Shown here: positions 58,546 to 64,000 of the stretch, piece after piece
Layout: each line of letters begins with the position of its first letter
Numbering within the stretch: position 1 is the stretch's first letter
From: Maratus speciosus
Lineage: Eukaryota > Arthropoda > Arachnida > Araneae > Salticidae
Length of the DNA: 64,000 nucleotides
NCBI GenBank assembly: GCA_963932465.1
Contig: CAWVRF010001061.1
Span: 124,001 to 188,000, forward strand
Direction of reading: 5' to 3'
Program-made: the position numbers and the translations under genes
Notes under the pieces: generated by a model
Database searches by the model: none
Told to the model about the DNA's origin: nothing
The model's input: only the letters and a program-made list of their open reading frames with translations

Positions 58546-59084
58546 CAATTTTGAATGGAGGGTGGTTTCGGGGTCTGGGGGTCATGATCGATGAAAATAT
58601 ACCAAAATTTTTTGAAATCGCTTTCCTCCGAACGGCTGCAATAGGTAGCTTTTTGTAAAGAAAGCTACCTAAAACTCTGACAAATGTATACACAAAATTT
58701 CAAACTAATATGAATAATGTATGGTTCTAATTAGGAAATTTCATCATCCTTAATTTAGCATTTAAATCCTTTAATCATATGAGCCATTTCTTTTCAACAA
58801 ATAAAAATGGAAAAATCGTCTGAATTGCTATAGGAAAGCATTAAGTCGCAAAATAAAATGTTCTATATATTCCGAACGAATGAACCAAATTTAACCAAAA
58901 ACTATACAGCTAAATCCGGGGATTTCACCAACATGCATCCTTAATTTTAAGATAATCGGATGCTTTTTACGGCAGTTATCGCGGAACAGACAGACAGACT
59001 AACAGACAGACAGACTAACGGAAACCAAAACTTTTCGTGTCTCCACAGTAAGCCTTCACTGACGTTTCGGCAACAAGACTGCGA

Positions 59085-59815
59085 TTGTTGGCTTTTTTAA
59101 CTTATATGAATTTTTTAGTACTGAATCCGAAAATTACCTTAATTTTTAACCATCATGTCAGGATATTTCGCAAATCATAAATTGTCAAAGTTAAAGAATA
59201 ACAAAAATCGGATACTATAATAGAGGAGATGGCTGTTTTTTTAACTTTTGATAATTGATTTTCACGTACTTTTTAAGCACTGAATCTGAAAATGACCTTC
59301 ATTTTTAACCATCACGTTAGAATTTTTTTGCAAATCGTAAATGAGTAAGTTAAAATATAGCGAAAATCTCATACCATAAAACATATGTAAAACTTTATTT
59401 TATTTTATTTTATTCAATAATTTATTCAATATTTGTGCTTATCCATGCATTCTTACAGCTAAACAGCGGAGTGGTCCGATGAGATGAGGGAGGAGGTACA
59501 ATTTTAATTTTGAACTTTTTAACTTTGAAATTTGCAATTTGCGGAAAATCCTGATGTTATGGTTAAAAATGAAGGAAATTTCGGATTCAGCGGTAAAAAA
59601 TACATAAAAATCAATCATTAAAAGTTAAAAACAGAACAATCACATCTATTTTATAGTATCAAATTTTCGCAATTTTTCCCTTTTTTTAACTTAAAATTTA
59701 CGTGAAAATCTTTATATGATGGGGAAAAAAAATGAAGGTCAATTTCGGATTCAGCAGTACAGAATACATAAGAATCAATTATCAAAAGCTAAAAAACATG
59801 ACATAACCCAAATTT
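59085..59815. repeat. palindromic region, each arm of two tandem ~165-bp units
   Basis: Left arm units contain CTGAATCCGAAAATTACCTT (59132) and a variant (59280). Right arm units are inverted (AAGGAAATTTCGGATTCAG near 59571, and 59738). The centre at ~59400-59500 is unique. Part of the interior of the mariner-like element. Confidence 0.7.
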
Positions 59816-60395
59816 TGCAGGCTAGTGTAATCTAATAATATTTTAAAATACGTATCATTTTGTAAAGAATTGAGGTTGTTAATTTAGCATAATTTTATTT
59901 AACAAAAATTCTGTTATTTCTTTCTTCTTAAATATTTATTACAAATTGTATATTTTGCATTAATATGTCAGAATGATTAAAGTTTTAAATTTATATTGCA
60001 ATGTTAATTTTACTCTAAACCATTTTTTTAAAATATATCTGACGAAATTATATTTCGACTAAATTTGTGAACGACCCCCAATTTGCTGAAAAAAATATGC
60101 TTTAACTTTAAACAGCTATTACTCGGCCAATTTTAATCGTAGAATAACGGGACTTTTTTTGTATTACTTGTCAGCGTAAAAGGAAAATTTTACTAAATAT
60201 AAGTTATAGGACCGGGGGATGGTATAAAAATTTTAATTTCGTAATTTTTTAAGAAATGTTTTTATTGACCCAAATCGTTTTTAAAATATTTCTTTACCCC
60301 ATTTAAAACATTTTTGTAATTGGAACTATATGTCTATGACTAACGGTTTACGAATTAGCCATTGTATACCGTTAAGAGTGGACACCCTGTAGATA

Positions 60396-61369
60396 CAATA
60401 ATATGTTTATTAATTAATGTATTTTACAATAAATAAACTTTTACGATTTATAAAATCATTTTACACCGATGAGACAATATATATTAGGATTTAAAGTTGT
60501 TAATTTTAGATTTAAGTTTCTCTTCGCACAAAATTTAATAAAACGAGGTGGAAACCCGTCGAATTTCGACGAAAGAAAATGTTTACAAATGTTAATTTAA
60601 CTCTCCAAAGACATATTTTAACCTAAGATTAACAAAATACTTTTTTCACAAACTTCAAGTGTTAAAATTATTGAAAAATTAAACTTTATTCATATGCGTA
60701 ATCAGTAACATATAATCAAGATAAGTAATTTTGATTAAGTTATCAATTGATGCTTGGTATTACGGAATGAAAAAATTAGCAAAAATGATTTCACCTTGAC
60801 ATAATCATAGAATTTTCCCCCCTTTAAATCTAAACATATCAAGTCATTTTCAACGTTTCACATCCATATTAACCATTTAAAAACCTTTTAACGCGCAATA
60901 GGTTATTAATAAATATATTTTCAAGCTTGAAGTCATGTTTGTCAACTATTACAACTTCCCATGTTAAAATTTCCACTAGTGATTTGAGGTCTTAGTATAA
61001 TCGCTGTACCTGCGAGTAAAAATTCCAGAAATTTATAACTTCTAGACGTATTCATGGGGAAATATCTTGTTTTATCAAATAAAATTATTGTTTCTTTTAA
61101 ATATGACGTCATTTTCAGTCATTGAAATATTTTGCCTATTGTCTCAAACTCAATATCAGCGAAATGAAAAAAATAGTGAAATATAACAGCATCATCAGGG
61201 AAATTGTGTCTTTTTTAAAGCGTAACGTCATTTTTTGTTCAAAATTTTTAAAAAAATATATTTTTAATTGTAATGAGAAAATGGCATCAGTAAGAATATA
61301 ATCAATAAAGATAACTGAACCACTTTTAATAGAAATGAAGTACTTCAGTTGCCACGATAAGAAAATTGG
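60396..61369. other. unassigned stretch
   Basis: A+T-rich; frames present are short and unrecognised. Confidence 0.5.
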
Positions 61370-61560
61370 TATTAAAAAACTATAAAAAATTAATATCTCA
61401 AAAATAAATTGAGATACAGCTTTCAAACAAATTGCATTTAAAAGTGCATTTTTTTCTGTATACGACGGTGTAAACATTTAAAACGTGGGATGTTTAGAAG
61501 TTTAAAAATTTGCAGTAGCGAAAATTGCAAAAACCGAAATTTCATTTCAAATTTTAAAGT
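61370..61560 (-). repeat. dispersed repeat family L, minus copy
   Basis: Reverse complement of 26870-27060. A 113-codon hydrophobic frame crossing it (61136-61477, minus) is likely spurious because part of it is this repeat. Confidence 0.65.
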
Positions 61561-61915
61561 GTTGCCATTCGCAGAATGACGTATGCGTTACGCACAGATA
61601 TGTTTGTCCATTATAATTTATAATATAGATACTGTCTTTTTCTGAAATTATATTTATCCATATTATTTCCTTTAAATTCGTAACATATTATGTTCTTTAT
61701 AATTTTATCGAAGATAATTTTGATAATAGGGTGACCGCGCCAGTAGTTGATACCCCTCCCGTAGTTGATCCAGTTTTTGAAATATTACGCCATTTCAGGC
61801 GGAAATGCGTTTTAAATCTGTCACTAGACATAATATTTTTGTTTGAATGTTGTAGCACCTGTTGTCACATTGTTGTCGGCTGCCTACTGTAAGAGAAGAA
61901 ATTTATGATATTTTT

Positions 61916-63455
61916 ACTTTCTTCTATCTTCAATAGAAGAAATTATTGTAATCGAATTTTTTTTCGACTTCTGGTTTTCGACGAATTTACACGTTTTAGG
62001 GATCACGGATCCCAAAAAACATGTTTATAGAAAATGTCTGTCTGTCCGTGTGTTTGTATGTCTGTGTGTCCGAATGTTTGTGTGTCCGTGTGTCGCCATT
62101 GTATTATCAAAAAGTGTATGAAGTTATGCATAGAATTGAACCATTTTTTTTTTAAGTTTTTGGCTATGGCAAGCAGGTCCTTCATTAATTTGGAAAAAAT
62201 CCACCGGAAAGAGCACTATAATAGCGAGTTTTGTGCCATTTTGAATATTGTACAATCGAAACGTGTATGAAGTTAAGCATAAAATTGAACCACATTTTTT
62301 GTGTAGGTTATTGGTCTTGGCAAGAATGTCCTCCCTGAATTTGGAAAAAATCCACCGGAAGGGGCGCTGTAATAGCATTTTTTGTGCCATTTTCAATATC
62401 GTACCTGCGAAAAGTGTATGAAATTATATGCATAGAATTGAACCAAATTTTTGTTTTAAGTTTTTGGCTATGGCAAGCAGGTCCCTCATTAATTTGGAAA
62501 AAATCCGCCGGAAGGGGGCGCTGTAATAGCGATTTTTGTGGCATTATGAATATTTTACCATCAGAAAATGCATGAAGTTATGCATAGAATTGAACCAAAT
62601 TTTTTGTGTAGGTTTTTGGTCATGGCAAGAAGGTCCTCCCTGAATGTGGAAAAATTCCGCCTGAAGGGTGAGCTGTAATGTCGATTTTTGTGTAATCTTC
62701 TTAATTTTTGCTTTCTTCTATCTTTAATAGAAGAAAGTATTGTAATCAAAATTTTTTTCGACTTCCGGTTTTCGATGGATTTACACGTTTTAGAGGTCAG
62801 AGATCACAAAAAACATGTTTATACAAAATGTCTGTCTGTCTGTGTGTCCGTATGTCCGTGTGTTGCCATTGTACCATCAAAAATTGTATGAATTTACGCA
62901 TAGAATTAAACCACATTTTTTTTTAAGTTTTGGCTATTACAAGCAGGTTCTCCCTGAATTTGGAAAAATTCCGCTGGTTGGGAGGGCGCTGTAATAGCGA
63001 TTTTTGTGCGATTTTTTTGCATTTTGAATATTGTACTACCGAAAAGAGTATGAAGTTATGCATAGAATTGAACCAAATTTTTTGTGTATCTGTTTGGCTA
63101 TGGCAAGAAGGTCCTCCCTGAATTTGAAAAGAAATCCGCCGAAAGGGAGCGCTGTAATAACGATTTTTGTGCATTTGGAAAATTGTACCATCGAAAACTG
63201 TATGAAGTTATGCATAGAATTGAACCAAACTTTTTGTGTATGTTTTTGACCATGACAAGAAGGTCCTCCCTGAATTTGAAAAAAATCCGCTAAAAGGGGG
63301 CGCTGTAATAGCAATTTTTGTGCAATTTTCAACATCGTACCATCGAAAAATGCATGAAGTTATGCATAATTCTAATAAAAATACTAATAAAACTCATTAA
63401 AATGAAATAGTGATATGAGATAGAAGAAAGTTTTGAGATTGGCACATCCAACTAG
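61916..63455 (+). mobile_element. family G copies 2 and 3: tandem HINE-like modules
   Basis: Two modules in a row. Module one has leader 61916-62094 and units to ~62700; module two has leader 62709-62870 and units to ~63370. Leaders share ACTTTCTTCTATC, TTTTCGACTTCYGGTTTTCG, ACACGTTTTAG and GTCTGTCTGT. Units are ~140-147 bp with GGGGGCGCTGTAATAGCG. The shared 3' end GATAGAAGAAAGTTTTGAGA and TTGGCACATCC occurs once, at 63418-63455, so the first module lacks its own end. Confidence 0.75.
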
Positions 63456-63860
63456 TTTTAATTTATTAGAAAATGCAAAAATTTGATTTTTGATTAGTTG
63501 GAGACAATTACGGCAAGTTAAAATAATTCAATTCCATCTTGCTTATTTCAAAACATAGTTTTATATGAATTATTTTTAATCACAGCTTAAGCATGATATT
63601 TCAAAGATTAATATTTGAATTTTCGATTGATTTCTTCGATTGATCAACTACTGGGAAAATAGCAATTAAAGAAACTATTTGCTTATAATTTTGCTGCTAT
63701 TTAATTCCAGCAGATTTCATTTTTTCCCATTATAGGACATTCGTTAAGGGTTGTATCGATCATGTTAGTTTACTTCTAAGACTTAAAAGGAAGGAAATAT
63801 AATAAAAAACCCGTAGCACCGACCTTATTTGATCAATTATTGGCTCGGTCAACCTATATT
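63456..63860. other. unassigned stretch
   Basis: A+T-rich; nothing assignable. Confidence 0.5.
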
Positions 63861-64000
63861 ATTTTCTTCTATCTCCAATAGAAGAAAGTATTGTAATCGA
63901 AATTTTTTTCGACTACCGGTTTTCGACGGATTTACACGTTTTAGGGGTCAGAGATCCCATAAAAGATGTTTAGAGAAAATGTCTGTTCGTGTGCCTGTCG
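63861..64000 (+). mobile_element. family G copy 4, leader only, cut by the window edge
   Basis: TTTTCTTCTATCTCCAATAG, TTTTCGACGGATTTACACG and the start of the GTCTGTTCGTG microsatellite. Confidence 0.8.

Larger units (their letters stand above)
55056..59078 (-). mobile_element. Helitron-like family E, copy 2, with a large internal insertion
   Basis: Same ends and order as copy 1: CTAG at 55056, hairpin at ~55311, landmarks at 55970-56400, and the microsatellite and end at ~58985-59078. About 2.2 kb (~56470-58680) of tandem repeat and flanking DNA is inserted where copy 1 is continuous (~54650). The base before the 5' TC is G on the minus strand, not A. Confidence 0.65.
52458..60389. mobile_element. 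mariner-like element with ~310-bp inverted ends, inflated by nested insertions
   Basis: TA flanks both ends (52456-52457, 60390-60391). The left arm 52458-~52770 is inverse to ~60070-60389; anchors CAATGGCTAATTC, CATAGACATATAGTTCC and CCCCCGGTCCTATAAGTTA. Two Helitron-like copies and a SINE fragment lie between, so the original was about 2 kb. No transposase is recognisable. It could alternatively be two independent copies of one repeat. Confidence 0.6.

Noticed and set aside
61136..61477. 113-codon hydrophobic frame that could be a membrane protein
   Set aside because: Part of it is a dispersed repeat (family L) and the hydrophobicity follows from A+T-rich codons; no upstream or downstream gene structure.
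1..64000. CRISPR arrays, prokaryotic defence islands or operons
   Set aside because: Repeat spacing, terminal structures and coding density are those of a eukaryotic repeat-rich genome; no short-repeat/unique-spacer pattern was seen.

Overview
The window is A+T-rich nuclear DNA from a eukaryote, and almost all of it is interspersed and nested transposable-element sequence. The mix of families suggests an invertebrate, most likely an arthropod: a Ty3/Gypsy-like LTR element, Penelope-like GIY-YIG endonuclease fragments, many Helitron and Helentron-type non-autonomous elements, hAT- and mariner-like elements with recognisable target-site duplications (TSDs), and a tRNA-related SINE. An arachnid is possible but is only a guess. 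I found no host protein-coding gene, tRNA gene, rRNA gene, CRISPR array or bacterial-style operon. Boundaries marked approximate were placed by eye.

Left part (1-9.3 kb): the 3' end of one LTR is cut by the window edge at 1-665. A structurally complete LTR retrotransposon follows (2285-8588, TSD AAATA) with nearly identical 1.73-kb LTRs. Its only long sense ORF (4948-6672) encodes Gag plus a retropepsin and stops before any reverse transcriptase, so the element is non-autonomous but young.

9.3-24 kb: three families (F, G, H) share the plan leader + GTCT-rich microsatellite + tandem 140-200 bp units. These look like Helentron-associated elements (HINEs) and are interrupted by a 2.9-kb hAT-like element (12658-15533). 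A roughly 33-bp satellite and several long-range inverted repeats follow.

24-38.3 kb: Helitron-like elements dominate. There is an inverted pair at 24.7-26.7 kb, a third copy at 30.5-31.4 kb and a 4.1-kb element at 33156-37254. A SINE inserted as a snapback dimer (29806-30105, 13-bp TSD) and a hAT-like element carrying the same 33-bp satellite (31385-33147) lie between them.

38.3-49 kb: three tandem palindromic foldback units occupy 39690-42490. The third is split by a head-to-head Penelope-like dimer with a 14-bp TSD, and each arm encodes a GIY-YIG endonuclease domain. A pogo/mariner-like element with a nested hAT, another hAT-like element and a fourth H copy follow.

49-64 kb: two small Harbinger-like MITEs come first. 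A mariner-like element with about 310-bp inverted ends (52458-60389) has been inflated by two tandem Helitron-like copies, the second containing a six-unit 327-bp array with paired YY1-like motifs. The right end holds G-family HINEs and runs off the edge.

The only coding capacity I can support is the Gag-protease ORF and the two endonuclease fragments. Every other element here is non-autonomous and would depend on enzymes encoded elsewhere.
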